Source: Deltaproteobacteria bacterium
Lineage (GTDB): Bacteria; Desulfobacterota; Syntrophia; Syntrophales; UBA5619
Length of the DNA stretch: 42,827 bases
NCBI GenBank assembly: GCA_021372695.1
Contig: JAJFTY010000114.1
Coordinates: forward strand, 1-42,827
Direction: 5' to 3'
In this document: one piece after another, positions 1 to 7,715 of the stretch
How the letters are laid out: the number at the start of each line of letters is the position of its first letter
How positions within the stretch are numbered: the first letter of the stretch is position 1
The notes under the pieces: model-generated
Databases searched by the model: none
What the model was told of the DNA's origin: nothing
The model's input: the letters and a program-made list of their open reading frames with translations, nothing else
Made by a program: the position numbers and the translations under genes

Positions 1-197
1 ACGTTCAGGACGATCAGCGGCATCGCCAGGCTTTCGGCAATGGCGTAAGCGAGCATCGTCTTGCCGGTGCCCGGTTCGCCCTTCAGCAGAAGCGGCATTT
101 CCAAGACGATGGAAACATTAACGATCTTGGCTAGTTCCTCATCGAGGACATATTTTGCGGCGCCTTGGAAACGGGCAGGTTCATTGATCGGATTCAT
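1..197 (-). CDS. MoxR-type AAA ATPase, N-terminal part (runs off the left edge)
   Basis: The first 65 codons, read leftwards from an ATG at 197, encode MNPINEPARFQGAAKYVLDE and onward, with a Walker A motif GEPGTGKT around residues 40-47. The layout of a short N-terminal helix, then 'LLLKGEPGTGKTMLA', is that of MoxR/RavA-type AAA+ ATPases, which remodel or activate partner proteins, often together with a VWA-domain protein. The Walker B and sensor regions lie outside the window, so the exact subfamily cannot be named. The family call rests on the P-loop context only. Confidence 0.8.
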   Translation of the reverse strand, partial: MNPINEPARFQGAAKYVLDEELAKIVNVSIVLEMPLLLKGEPGTGKTMLAYAIAESLAMPLIVLN

Positions 198-304
198 CCG
201 TTCCTCCCTGGTGGATATCGGAGATCTTTTTAGCCAAATTTCCCGAAATTTTCCAGCGCTATTTGTTCGTGTGCGGAAGGGATAGGTCTGGGAACCTGAG
301 GTTC

Positions 305-520
305 TTACGGCTGATCAATATGAGATTCTTGATTTTGACAATCATCTGATTGTGTCTCATTGCACTTTGCGCTGTCTGCGCCATATATGTACTGGCAATA
401 TTTGCGTGCCGGCGCGAGATAGCTTTCTTTCATGCAATTGCCTTCCCGGCTGATTGACCCGTTGGCGAGATCAACCGCTTTTTGCAGGGTCAGCGCTTTT
501 GCATCGCTATCCTTGAACAT
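305..520 (-). CDS. small hypothetical protein, 71 aa
   Basis: Short reading frame just downstream of the FMN reductase gene on the same strand (18 bp gap). The product is hydrophilic, has four cysteines in its second half and no signal peptide or membrane segment. No strong ribosome binding site precedes the ATG. The composition looks protein-like rather than a GC-frame shadow, and the local base composition is lower in GC than in neighbouring genes. I do not recognise a family. It may be a real small protein or a degenerate remnant. Confidence 0.35.
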   Translation of the reverse strand: MFKDSDAKALTLQKAVDLANGSISREGNCMKESYLAPARKYCQYIYGADSAKCNETQSDDCQNQESHIDQP

Positions 521-538
521 GATGAAATCGATTCTACT

Positions 539-1090
539 TCAAACCGTGTGCTTTTTCACCCAGGCAACGTACCGGTCCATCCAGGTTTGCAGGAATTGTC
601 TGCTGTCCACGCCGATGTTGCCGAACTCGTCAAATAAACCGTCCTTGGCATGAATAAATGCCTCGAGTTGGGCAAGTGTCGGTACATCCAGAAAAGAGAG
701 GACGTTTCGCAAGTGTTGCTGTGCCATTGCCGTGCCGATGACGCCGATCGAAACGCCTAAAATACCGGCCGGCTTTCCCGCCCAACTGTTTTGGCCGTAA
801 GGACGAGAAGCATGGTCGATTGCGTTCTTGAGCACGCCGGGGATCGAACGGTTGTATTCCGGCGTTACAAACAGAAGACCTTGGGCATCCTTGATCTCGT
901 TCTTCAGCCGTTTGACGGATTCCGCCTGATTCAGATCGTCGTCCTGGTTGTACAGCGGCAAGTCATCGATCCGCACCTGCCGGAACGTGAATTCCGACGG
1001 AGCCAATTTTACGATGGCGTTGGCCAGTTTGCGGTTCAATGAATCTTTCCGAAGGCTTCCGACGATCACGGCGATTTTGTATTTGCTCAT
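539..1090 (-). CDS. NADPH-dependent FMN reductase family protein
   Basis: A 183-residue flavodoxin-like protein of the NADPH:FMN/chromate/quinone reductase family. Near the N terminus is the FMN phosphate-binding loop 'VGSLRKDSLNRKLA', and in the middle the conserved 'PEYNRSIPGVLKNAIDHASR' segment that packs against the flavin. Such cytosolic enzymes pass electrons from NAD(P)H to FMN, quinones, chromate or azo compounds; the true substrate cannot be told from sequence. I use the ATG at 1090, not the in-frame ATG at 1102, because GGAG lies 6 bases upstream of the former. The length is typical of the family. Confidence 0.9.
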   Translation of the reverse strand: MSKYKIAVIVGSLRKDSLNRKLANAIVKLAPSEFTFRQVRIDDLPLYNQDDDLNQAESVKRLKNEIKDAQGLLFVTPEYNRSIPGVLKNAIDHASRPYGQNSWAGKPAGILGVSIGVIGTAMAQQHLRNVLSFLDVPTLAQLEAFIHAKDGLFDEFGNIGVDSRQFLQTWMDRYVAWVKKHTV

Positions 1091-1290
1091 GACGATCTCC
1101 AAAGTTTTCCGTCAAAAATCAGATTTCGATCATTTCAACCATTGCCTGATCGCATACTCGCATGGTTCTCGAAATCAGTCAAATTATTCATTACTGGAAT
1201 ATTCATTCCATTTCCATGAGTTTTCCGGATGCTCCGCTGGGGAAATTGTGATAGAGAACGTGTAAAAAGAAGGACCAATGGAGGAGGCGT

Positions 1291-2112
1291 TTGATTTTTC
1301 TGCCCGAAGACCGGGAGATGTGCGAGGCATTGTTGCGATCGTTGTATCAGAGCGGTAAGCAAGCATGCTCCATCCCCGAAATGATCGTGAAGGCCGGATT
1401 TCGTTTTCTCGGTGCCCCCTATCAGGAAGGTACGCTGGAACGGGACGGAACGGAGGAACTCGTCGTCAACCTGCGCACCTTCGACTGCGTGACATTGGTC
1501 GAGAGCGCAATCGTTCTGGCGAACCTCGGCCTGGCGGGGAAGACCTCCTTTCAGGATTTCGCCGCGGCGCTGGAACGGATCCGCTACCGGGGCGGATGCA
1601 GGAACGGCTACCCGTCCCGCCTCCACTACTTCACCGACTGGCTATTGGATAACGGTCGCCGGGGCATCCTCCGGGAGATCACGCGGGAACTGGGCGGAAC
1701 GCCTTTCCGGAAGGATTTTCACGCGCTGACCGACCGTCGGGGGGAGATCCCGGCCCTCCGGGACGCGTCCGCGTTCCGCCGAATGAGGATCGTGGAGGCC
1801 GCCTGTTCCCGCCGGACGCTCCATCATATCCCCAAAGCGCGTGTGAGAGAGATGGAAAACCGGATCGAGAGCGGCGACATCATTGCGATCACGACGGACG
1901 CGGCGGGAATCGATGTCCTTCACGTGGGAATCGCCGTCCGCGTTCGCCGGGGGCTCCGTCTCCTCCATGCCTCGAGCCGGGCCGGAAAGGTCATCCTCTC
2001 CGACGCCACACTGCGCCGCTATCTATTTTCGCATCCTGGCCGCACGGGGATCCTCGTCGGCCGGGTGGTTCCGAAGACCGCCGGACAAAAACTTTCAAAG
2101 GAAAACCAATGA
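1291..2112 (+). CDS. DUF1460 NlpC/P60-superfamily amidase-like protein
   Basis: A 273-residue protein starting at TTG, chosen because GGAGGAG lies just upstream. The segment 'NLRTFDCVTLVE' (Cys66) and the later 'DVLHVGIAV' (His211) match the Cys and His positions of DUF1460, a papain-like-fold group related to NlpC/P60 and N-acetylmuramoyl-alanine amidases. These enzymes usually act on cell-wall peptides, but there is no clear signal peptide, so the cell compartment is uncertain. The stop overlaps the start of the next small membrane gene (ATGA), so the two are probably translationally coupled. Confidence 0.8.
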   Translation: MIFLPEDREMCEALLRSLYQSGKQACSIPEMIVKAGFRFLGAPYQEGTLERDGTEELVVNLRTFDCVTLVESAIVLANLGLAGKTSFQDFAAALERIRYRGGCRNGYPSRLHYFTDWLLDNGRRGILREITRELGGTPFRKDFHALTDRRGEIPALRDASAFRRMRIVEAACSRRTLHHIPKARVREMENRIESGDIIAITTDAAGIDVLHVGIAVRVRRGLRLLHASSRAGKVILSDATLRRYLFSHPGRTGILVGRVVPKTAGQKLSKENQ

Positions 2113-2261
2113 ACGACAAGACACCGCAGGGCCGTTCCCCCATCCCGAAGAGCTATCACTATTTTGTCATGGCCGTGGCCATCGGCATCATCATCGGCAC
2201 GCTCTGCCCGCTTCTCCTCGAATATTTCGGCATCATCGACTTCGTCAAGAACTGGCCCTGA
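2109..2261 (+). CDS. 50-aa single-pass membrane protein
   Basis: A 50-codon frame whose ATG overlaps the TGA of the upstream amidase-like gene. The product has a charged N terminus (MNDKTPQGRSPIPKSYHYF), one hydrophobic helix over about residues 19-41, and a short tail ending in KNWP. ATGA coupling and the clean positive-inside/hydrophobic pattern support it as a real gene. I do not recognise a family. It may anchor or regulate the amidase; that is inference from coupling only. Confidence 0.6.
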   Translation: MNDKTPQGRSPIPKSYHYFVMAVAIGIIIGTLCPLLLEYFGIIDFVKNWP

Positions 2262-2361
2262 TCCTTCCGGCGCATAGGACCCTGCCGGATGAGCAGGGGA
2301 TACGGGCACCATTCCGGTATGGTCGCCTTCGGCGGCACCATCATTGTCCATTCCCTCAAGA

Positions 2362-2391
2362 AAAGGCCGCGCCCTTCCGGGCGCGGCCTTT
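2362..2391. terminator. strong bidirectional rho-independent terminator
   Basis: Perfect 13-bp stem, AAAGGCCGCGCCC pairing with GGGCGCGGCCTTT, around a TTCC loop. On the minus strand it is followed by TTTTCTT-type sequence, right after the cupin stop at 2403. On the plus strand the T-tract is short (TTTGTCG). It mainly ends the cupin transcript and may also stop read-through from the small membrane gene. Confidence 0.85.
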
Positions 2392-2402
2392 GTCGTTCGG
2401 GA

Positions 2403-2768
2403 TCACTTCTTCAGGTGGTCGGGCAGAGGAGGAGCGTAGGCCCAGACAACCTTCAGCGGCGTGTCGCCGATGTTTTCCAGGGTGTGCCCGACACCGACGG
2501 GGTTCCAGAAGGCGGTACCCGGAACGATGTCGTAAACGTCACCGTTCTCCATCGTCAGACGGCCGTGGCCTTCGACGCAGTACAGGGCCTCCTCGGCGTT
2601 GTCATGCTTGTGGTTGGGGATGCCGCTGCCCGGCTGGGAGATGTTGATCCCCATGGAGATCTGCTTCGCGCCGACCGTGTGCTCGGAAATGAGGACTTTG
2701 GAAAGACGCACCCAAGGCTGTGTCTTGAGGGTGCCCTCAACGACTTTTTCGTAAACGACGGTACCCAT
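2403..2768 (-). CDS. small cupin-domain protein
   Basis: A 121-residue single-domain cupin. The metal-site motif appears as 'PNHKHDNAEEALYCVEGHG' at about residues 51-69 (G(X)5HXH(X)3-4E form), followed by the second motif with 'PVGVGHTLENIGDTP'. Such proteins bind a divalent metal in a beta-barrel and act as dioxygenases, isomerases or ligand sensors; the reaction cannot be assigned. It is monocistronic on the minus strand, with an upstream GGAGAAAC ribosome binding site and a strong terminator just after the stop. Confidence 0.9.
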   Translation of the reverse strand: MGTVVYEKVVEGTLKTQPWVRLSKVLISEHTVGAKQISMGINISQPGSGIPNHKHDNAEEALYCVEGHGRLTMENGDVYDIVPGTAFWNPVGVGHTLENIGDTPLKVVWAYAPPLPDHLKK

Positions 2769-2896
2769 TGATGTTTCTCCTTTCCTGAAAAAAGTGAATT
2801 GAAATCAAACTGACCTCTGGCCAACCCTTTAACAAATCCGTTTGGAGTTGTCCACAGCCATTTGACGGGGGGAAATTCGGAATCTCTCCGCTCCTC

Positions 2897-3910
2897 TCAG
2901 AGGCAATCCAGCAGGGCTTCGGCCGTCACGTCATCGAAGGCGACCTCCCGGTAGATCTCCGAGACGAGCTCCGGGGTCAATTTCCAGAAATCCTGCTCCC
3001 TGGGGGTGATGAGAACCCCTCCCATGTCCACGGCGCCGGGACTGATCAGCAACCCTTGGTCACCTTCCCGGAAATAGGCTGCCGGCCGGTGCTTCCGCCG
3101 GGGGAAGAGGATCAGGCACCACCCTTCTCCGGTGTGCCGCCCCAGAAGATTCAGCTGGGGTTCCCCGGTGGACGGCGTGAACCGGCCGAGCGCGGCGATG
3201 GCCTCCCGCACCGCCGTCGCTAAGGAGTCCGCTTCTCCCCCCTCGACGACGAGAGCTCCGCGACCGAGTTCCACGGTTCGGGAGATCGTCACTCCGGAGC
3301 GATGCCTAATGCCGGCCCGTTTCCGAGGAGCGCAGATTTCCATCTCGACTGGTATCCACCCGGCCGGGGCCGCCTGGAAATGGAGGTGGTCCGGCGCCGA
3401 GGCGCCGGCGCGGGGGCCGTTGTAAAAAAGCGTCATCCTCGGACCGAAGTCGGCGGCAAGCCCCAGGAACGTTCCGATATGGTCCGGGAGGGACTGGGGA
3501 AGATGGCTGCGGTTTGCGATCGTCAGGTGCCCCGGGAAGATCGGCATCGGATTGCAGAGGATGAGCCAGTCGTTCCGGTAGGCGATCGCCCGCTGTTCCG
3601 GGGGGCGGTGATCCGGGCAGAGAAAGCAGGGGCGCTGCCGAACGGTCTCGGGATCCAGTCTCGCCCCGCTGCTGACGATGCGCCTGGGGTTGAACTGCAC
3701 GAGGACCCGCCAGCCCTGGCCGCGGATTTCCCGGGTGCGGACCGCCGCCAGGGCCGCATAACCTGCGGAAAGATCGCGCCACTCTTCCTTCTGCCGCTTC
3801 AGGAGCGTTGCCGCCAGATCGACGAGTGCGGGCGCATCGCCCCTGCCGTCAAAGACGGCGCAGCACGGCCCGCCCCCTCCTGCTCCTTTTCCGCCCACTT
3901 TGGCATCCAT
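2897..3910 (-). CDS. DUF4922 / HIT-like nucleotidyltransferase-type protein
   Basis: A 337-residue protein. 'SAPDHLHFQA' near residue 172 resembles the histidine motif of the GalT/Apa/VTC2 branch of the HIT superfamily, where the histidine carries a nucleotidyl or phosphoryl group. An upstream 'CFLCPDHRP' segment and the 'NPMPIFPGHLTI' strand match DUF4922 and GDP-hexose phosphorylase-like proteins. A plausible role is phosphorolysis or transfer on a nucleotide or nucleotide sugar; the substrate is unknown. It is the last gene of the seven-gene minus-strand run and lies 78 bp after cyaA. The Gly-rich N terminus makes the exact start uncertain. Confidence 0.75.
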   Translation of the reverse strand: MDAKVGGKGAGGGGPCCAVFDGRGDAPALVDLAATLLKRQKEEWRDLSAGYAALAAVRTREIRGQGWRVLVQFNPRRIVSSGARLDPETVRQRPCFLCPDHRPPEQRAIAYRNDWLILCNPMPIFPGHLTIANRSHLPQSLPDHIGTFLGLAADFGPRMTLFYNGPRAGASAPDHLHFQAAPAGWIPVEMEICAPRKRAGIRHRSGVTISRTVELGRGALVVEGGEADSLATAVREAIAALGRFTPSTGEPQLNLLGRHTGEGWCLILFPRRKHRPAAYFREGDQGLLISPGAVDMGGVLITPREQDFWKLTPELVSEIYREVAFDDVTAEALLDCL

Positions 3911-3988
3911 TGCCGTTCGCCAAACCTCTTTGGCCGGACCATAACAGACCCGGCGATCGAAATCCAGGGTCCGGTGAGCCGCGCGACG

Positions 3989-5887
3989 CTAGGCGGCGGG
4001 GGAGCAGACGCCGGAAAGAATCTGCTGGACCAGCTTCCTGGATCTCGCGATGATCTTCTCATAATGAAGGCTGCTGCGCTGGACGTAGTAGTGCATCTCC
4101 GTCTGCGAAAAGATCGGGCCGGCCTGATCGACGAATTTCTTGAAGAGGTACGGGGAATTGAACCGCCGATAGAAGAGCTCGCCCCAGTGGTTGACATAGA
4201 GGACGCTGAAAACGCTCATGGTATGGGCGTGGAGGGTATCCCCGAAATTGACGATGACGAGCATCTTGGTCACCCGCTCCTCTTCCAGGATATGATCGAA
4301 ATCGACCTCGGCGATGTCGAAATTCCCGAATATCTCCTGAATTCGTTTCGCCAGGTTGTTGATCTCCTGGATGCTCACCGGCGTGGGGTTGGGCGTCATG
4401 CGGACGCTCGACGTCTGAAAGAGGTCGTTCCAGACCAGGTATCCGATGCAGCAGACGACGTCAGAGCCCTCCACGACGGGCCTCTCCGCATCTCCGGAGG
4501 CGCAGACGCGCCAGCCGCCCGGGACGCTCTGAAAGGTCAGCGTGGGAAGGTTCAGATTGGCGATGGGTTTATGGATCAGCGGGACCTTTCCCTGCTTCTT
4601 CTCCAGACATGCTGCCAATTTCCTGCCGATGATCGTCATGTCGTCATGGGAGATCCGGTTGACGACGTCCTTCTGGGAGGCCTTCACGCGATTGTAGATG
4701 TCCAAAAGCAGGCTGAAGATCTTCCCCCCGTAGTCGAGCTGCTCCATCAGCGGCCATTCCGCAAAGTCATTCAACCGCCAGATCTGCTCTTTGGTCAGGG
4801 GATAGGCATCGAAGATCTCCTTCGCCAGCTCCTCTCGCAGGGTCTGCTTCTTCGCGTACAGGCGGACATCATAGCGCAGGTAGCCGCACTGCTTGATGAA
4901 GTCGAGGGAATCCGGATGCGTGGCCTGGTTGTACTGGAGCACGGCTTTGAGCGTGAAGATGCTCGGGTCCTGAAAAACAGCGGGCGCCTGCCGGCTGAGG
5001 GTGGCATCCCGAAAACGATTGCAGAGCAGCTCATCCCCGCGGGAGATCAGGAGCATCTCCAAAAGCAGCATCTTGATCACCGATTTCAGGGGATGGGTCA
5101 GCGCCTTGTTGAGCTGCCAGAGCGCCGCACCGAAATACTCGTCATGGCCGACGGATTCGAGCGGCCCCAGATCGATCAGATCGTATTCATCGAAAGCACC
5201 CCGCGCGTACTGAGCCGCAAAACTCTGATAATCGATCTTCTCGTCGGGATCGAAGCAGACCCACCAGAGAGGGATCTTGCCGGCAATCAGGATCGACGTC
5301 CGGTAAAACTCCTCCTTCAGGACGTTGTGCTGCGCGCTTCCGGAGCTCTCCCCGCCGACGACGCCGAAGATGGAACGGCGGATGTCTTCGGCGTCGCAGA
5401 GAAAGAAATAGACGGGCATCTTCAGGTAGGAATCCAACCAGTCCTTGATGAGGCTGATCTTCTGAAGAAGCTGGCCCTTGGCCTCTTCATCGAAATCCTC
5501 TTCTTCGATGCAGACCCACAGGTCGCAGTCCGACGACCAAGTCTGGCTGATCGTTCCGGCGCTCCCGATGGTATAGAGGCCCTGAATCAGCGCCGTTTGA
5601 GAGGCGGTTCTGCGGAGCGGGGCCTTCCCCTTCATGCCGAAGCGCTTCATAAAGGATGCCTCGCGGTTGAGAAGCGCGGGGTCCGTTGCTGCACCGAAAA
5701 CCGAGATGGGGCTCTCCAGGTCCGGCACATAGCCCGGCACGGCAGGATCGTTCACACTCAGCATCCAGGGGAGCATATAGAGGATGGTTTCCCCGTCTCT
5801 CGGTGCGAGTTCGGTAAAGATCTTTTTTCGAAAACGATTGTAGGAGAGATAGGCTTTCTTGTTCTGGACGAATCGGTTTCGCAGCAT
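3989..5887 (-). CDS. cyaA: class I adenylate cyclase
   Basis: A 632-residue protein matching the N-terminal catalytic part of enterobacterial class I adenylate cyclase, which makes 3',5'-cyclic AMP from ATP in the cytosol. The nucleotidyltransferase-fold motif is clear: Gly108-Ser109 of 'GSAGTISQTWSSDCDLWVC' and the acidic pair Asp120/Asp122. Downstream family blocks such as 'GSAQHNVLKEEFYRT' and 'YFGAALWQLNKALTHP' are also recognisable. It is about 200 residues shorter than the E. coli enzyme, so the C-terminal regulatory region is reduced or different. Seven bases separate it from the unknown gene upstream, and AGG precedes the ATG. A Crp/Fnr-type protein at 15222 is in the window, but its helix motif looks FNR-like rather than CRP-like. 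Confidence 0.92.
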   Translation of the reverse strand: MLRNRFVQNKKAYLSYNRFRKKIFTELAPRDGETILYMLPWMLSVNDPAVPGYVPDLESPISVFGAATDPALLNREASFMKRFGMKGKAPLRRTASQTALIQGLYTIGSAGTISQTWSSDCDLWVCIEEEDFDEEAKGQLLQKISLIKDWLDSYLKMPVYFFLCDAEDIRRSIFGVVGGESSGSAQHNVLKEEFYRTSILIAGKIPLWWVCFDPDEKIDYQSFAAQYARGAFDEYDLIDLGPLESVGHDEYFGAALWQLNKALTHPLKSVIKMLLLEMLLISRGDELLCNRFRDATLSRQAPAVFQDPSIFTLKAVLQYNQATHPDSLDFIKQCGYLRYDVRLYAKKQTLREELAKEIFDAYPLTKEQIWRLNDFAEWPLMEQLDYGGKIFSLLLDIYNRVKASQKDVVNRISHDDMTIIGRKLAACLEKKQGKVPLIHKPIANLNLPTLTFQSVPGGWRVCASGDAERPVVEGSDVVCCIGYLVWNDLFQTSSVRMTPNPTPVSIQEINNLAKRIQEIFGNFDIAEVDFDHILEEERVTKMLVIVNFGDTLHAHTMSVFSVLYVNHWGELFYRRFNSPYLFKKFVDQAGPIFSQTEMHYYVQRSSLHYEKIIARSRKLVQQILSGVCSPAA

Positions 5888-5894
5888 CGGTTCC

Positions 5895-6239
5895 TCATCT
5901 CGGGGTGGCGGAGCAGGAGGCCCCGGCCGGGGCCGGAGGGTTCAACTGCTCCCGGCCCTGGTAATGCGCCACCAGGTCGGATAGCTGGCGAAATACCAAT
6001 GTCGGCTCGGTCCAATCCCGTTTCACTGGGTCCCATACGGCGTAAGCCCAGTATTCCTCGGGATTGCATCGGCCTGCCTTACGGCAGAGGTAGGCCGACA
6101 TCTTCCAGGTGGTCGCCCGGCCGATCACGACATCTTCACCCAGAAGCGCCTCCGCCTGGCACAACGTCATCGGTGTTACCTTTCTTCCCAAAACGGCTCC
6201 AGGATCGGGATCCTGGGGGCGCAGAATCATCTTCAGCAC
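5895..6239 (-). CDS. hypothetical protein between azlD and cyaA
   Basis: About 114 residues, ending 7 bp before cyaA. I place the start at GTG 6239 because GGAGGA lies about 10 bases upstream; an ATG at 6266 is the alternative. A longer upstream extension of the frame is only a shadow of azlD. The product is soluble, contains 'YLCRKAGRCNPEEYWAYAVWDP' with two Cys, and ends in a Pro/Ala-rich tail. I do not recognise the family. Its tight spacing to cyaA suggests co-expression and possibly a role in cyclase function, which is inference. Confidence 0.6.
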   Translation of the reverse strand: MLKMILRPQDPDPGAVLGRKVTPMTLCQAEALLGEDVVIGRATTWKMSAYLCRKAGRCNPEEYWAYAVWDPVKRDWTEPTLVFRQLSDLVAHYQGREQLNPPAPAGASCSATPR

Positions 6240-6361
6240 TGTCGGTCTTCCTCCAGCTCTAACCATGCTATCGTCATCTTTCACGGGATTCTTGAGCGAT
6301 TTTTTCGGATGGGAAGGCATCCGTGCAACGCGGCAGATCCCATGCGGCGATCCGGCCGATT

Positions 6362-6685
6362 TTACGGAAAGATTTTTCCGGCCGTCCAGAAGAGAGCCAT
6401 CCCGACGATGACGGTGCCTGCCAAGGAACGGCTCTTCCAGGCAAAGATCAGCGTCGGGATCGAAACCCACAAGGCCGGCTGGAGAAGGTCGAGCTGACGG
6501 GGCTCTCCTGTCGTCACCAGGGCGGGCAGGATCAGGGCGCTCAGGACCGCAACGGGAATGAAATCCAACCACTGCCGCATCCAGAGTGGCAGGCCGCGGC
6601 GGGAAAGAAAAACCAGGGGGAGAAAGCGGGGCAGATAGGTCACGATCCCCATGCCGAACACGAGCCACAGGTAGCCGGTCTTCAT
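6362..6685 (-). CDS. azlD: AzlD family branched-chain amino acid exporter subunit
   Basis: A 107-residue protein with three to four hydrophobic helices and the AzlD-type N-terminal 'MGIVTYLPRFLPLVFL' followed by 'WLDFIPVAVLSALILPAL'. It is the small partner of AzlC in a two-component exporter of branched-chain amino acids and analogues in the cytoplasmic membrane. Its ATG overlaps the azlC stop (ATGA), the standard arrangement for this pair. The length is normal for the family. Confidence 0.9.
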   Translation of the reverse strand: MKTGYLWLVFGMGIVTYLPRFLPLVFLSRRGLPLWMRQWLDFIPVAVLSALILPALVTTGEPRQLDLLQPALWVSIPTLIFAWKSRSLAGTVIVGMALFWTAGKIFP

Positions 6686-7395
6686 GATGCCTCCCCGCTC
6701 TCTTCATTCTCCCGGCCGCGCCGCCTCCGCAGCCAGAGTCCGAACGTCGCCCCGGCGGCCGCCGCCATCACGATGTAGGCATTGCCCGGAAAGAGAAGCG
6801 AGAAAGCAACGGCCAGCAATCCCGAGCAGGCGGCGACCCGGACGTAAAGGCCGCCCCGGATCTGGAAGACCAGCAGACAGATGAACATGGCGGGAAGCGC
6901 ATAGTCGATCCCGAAGGCCCCGGCGGGGATGAACTGCCCGCCATAGCCCCCGAGGACGGTGCTCGCGATCCAGACGAGGTTTGCGGTCTGGTTGAGGGCC
7001 AGGGCGCTCGTCCAATCACGCCGTCCCTCCCGGAAGCGGATGATGTTGACGGCGAAACTCTCGTCGGTCACCCCGTAGGCGTAGAGGGAGAGCCGGCCGA
7101 CGCCCAGATGCCGAAGATGGAGAGCCAGCGCCGAACTCATCAGCAGGTGACGGAGATTGACGGTGAAGGTCGTCAGGATGATCGGAAGCGCGGCGGCGCC
7201 GCTGCTGATCATGGAAACCGCGATGAACTGCGCGCTTCCCGCATAGACGAAAAGCGACATCAGGCCGATTTCCAGAGGCGTCAGCCCCGCATTATGGGCC
7301 AGGACGCCGAAGGCGAGGCCGATGGGCACATACCCCAGGCAGATGGGCCACGATGCGGCCATGCCTTCCTTCAGGAGTGCGAGTCGCCGGTTCAT
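6682..7395 (-). CDS. azlC: AzlC family branched-chain amino acid exporter subunit
   Basis: A 237-residue polytopic membrane protein with the family signature 'GYVPIGLAFGVLAHNAGLTP' and 'FVYAGSAQFIAVSM' near the N terminus and 'TVNLRHLLMSSALA' in the middle. With AzlD it forms a permease that exports branched-chain amino acids or related compounds. I take the ATG at 7395, 7 bp after the ABM gene stop and preceded by AGGGGA; a longer in-frame extension to 7455 lies in the preceding gene. The C terminus is Arg/Glu-rich. Confidence 0.9.
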   Translation of the reverse strand: MNRRLALLKEGMAASWPICLGYVPIGLAFGVLAHNAGLTPLEIGLMSLFVYAGSAQFIAVSMISSGAAALPIILTTFTVNLRHLLMSSALALHLRHLGVGRLSLYAYGVTDESFAVNIIRFREGRRDWTSALALNQTANLVWIASTVLGGYGGQFIPAGAFGIDYALPAMFICLLVFQIRGGLYVRVAACSGLLAVAFSLLFPGNAYIVMAAAAGATFGLWLRRRRGRENEESGEAS

Positions 7396-7402
7396 TCCCC
7401 TG

Positions 7403-7693
7403 TCAGAGGATTTCCGTGCAAGTCTTAATGTCCATCTGCGGATCGAGAAGCGCAAGGAGCCTGCCCATCGAGGCGCCCAGGTTCGCAGAATGCAGCTTCA
7501 GTGCATCCTTATCCGCGTATTTCTCGTAGATCACGAGGGTCGTGCCGTTTCCTTCGCCCTTCACCAGGTGCGGGATATAGGCCAGGCATCCCGGCTCGTT
7601 CTTCATCAGTTTCGGGACATCTTCCTTCAACACCTGGACGGCATCATCCATTTTCCCTTCGCGAACCTTCAGCGTGGCGATCACGGTGTACAT
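7403..7693 (-). CDS. antibiotic biosynthesis monooxygenase (ABM/YgiN-like) domain protein
   Basis: A 96-residue ferredoxin-like-fold protein with typical ABM blocks: N-terminal 'TVIATLKVREGKMDDAVQVL', 'EPGCLAYIPH', and 'LVIYEKYADKDALKLHSAN'. Small cytosolic ABM proteins oxidise quinols or polyketides without a cofactor, or bind small aromatics; a specific substrate cannot be given. A strong GGAGGA site precedes the ATG. It sits between the glycosyltransferase (22 bp) and azlC (7 bp) and is probably co-transcribed with both. Confidence 0.88.
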   Translation of the reverse strand: MYTVIATLKVREGKMDDAVQVLKEDVPKLMKNEPGCLAYIPHLVKGEGNGTTLVIYEKYADKDALKLHSANLGASMGRLLALLDPQMDIKTCTEIL

Positions 7694-7715
7694 GGACTTC
7701 CTCCTTTTCTCGCGT

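Noticed and set aside
3302..6262. 986-codon plus-strand open frame opposite cyaA and DUF4922
   Set aside because: Its protein shows no domain pattern, and the minus-strand genes have clear family motifs over the same DNA. Long antisense frames are common in GC-rich DNA.
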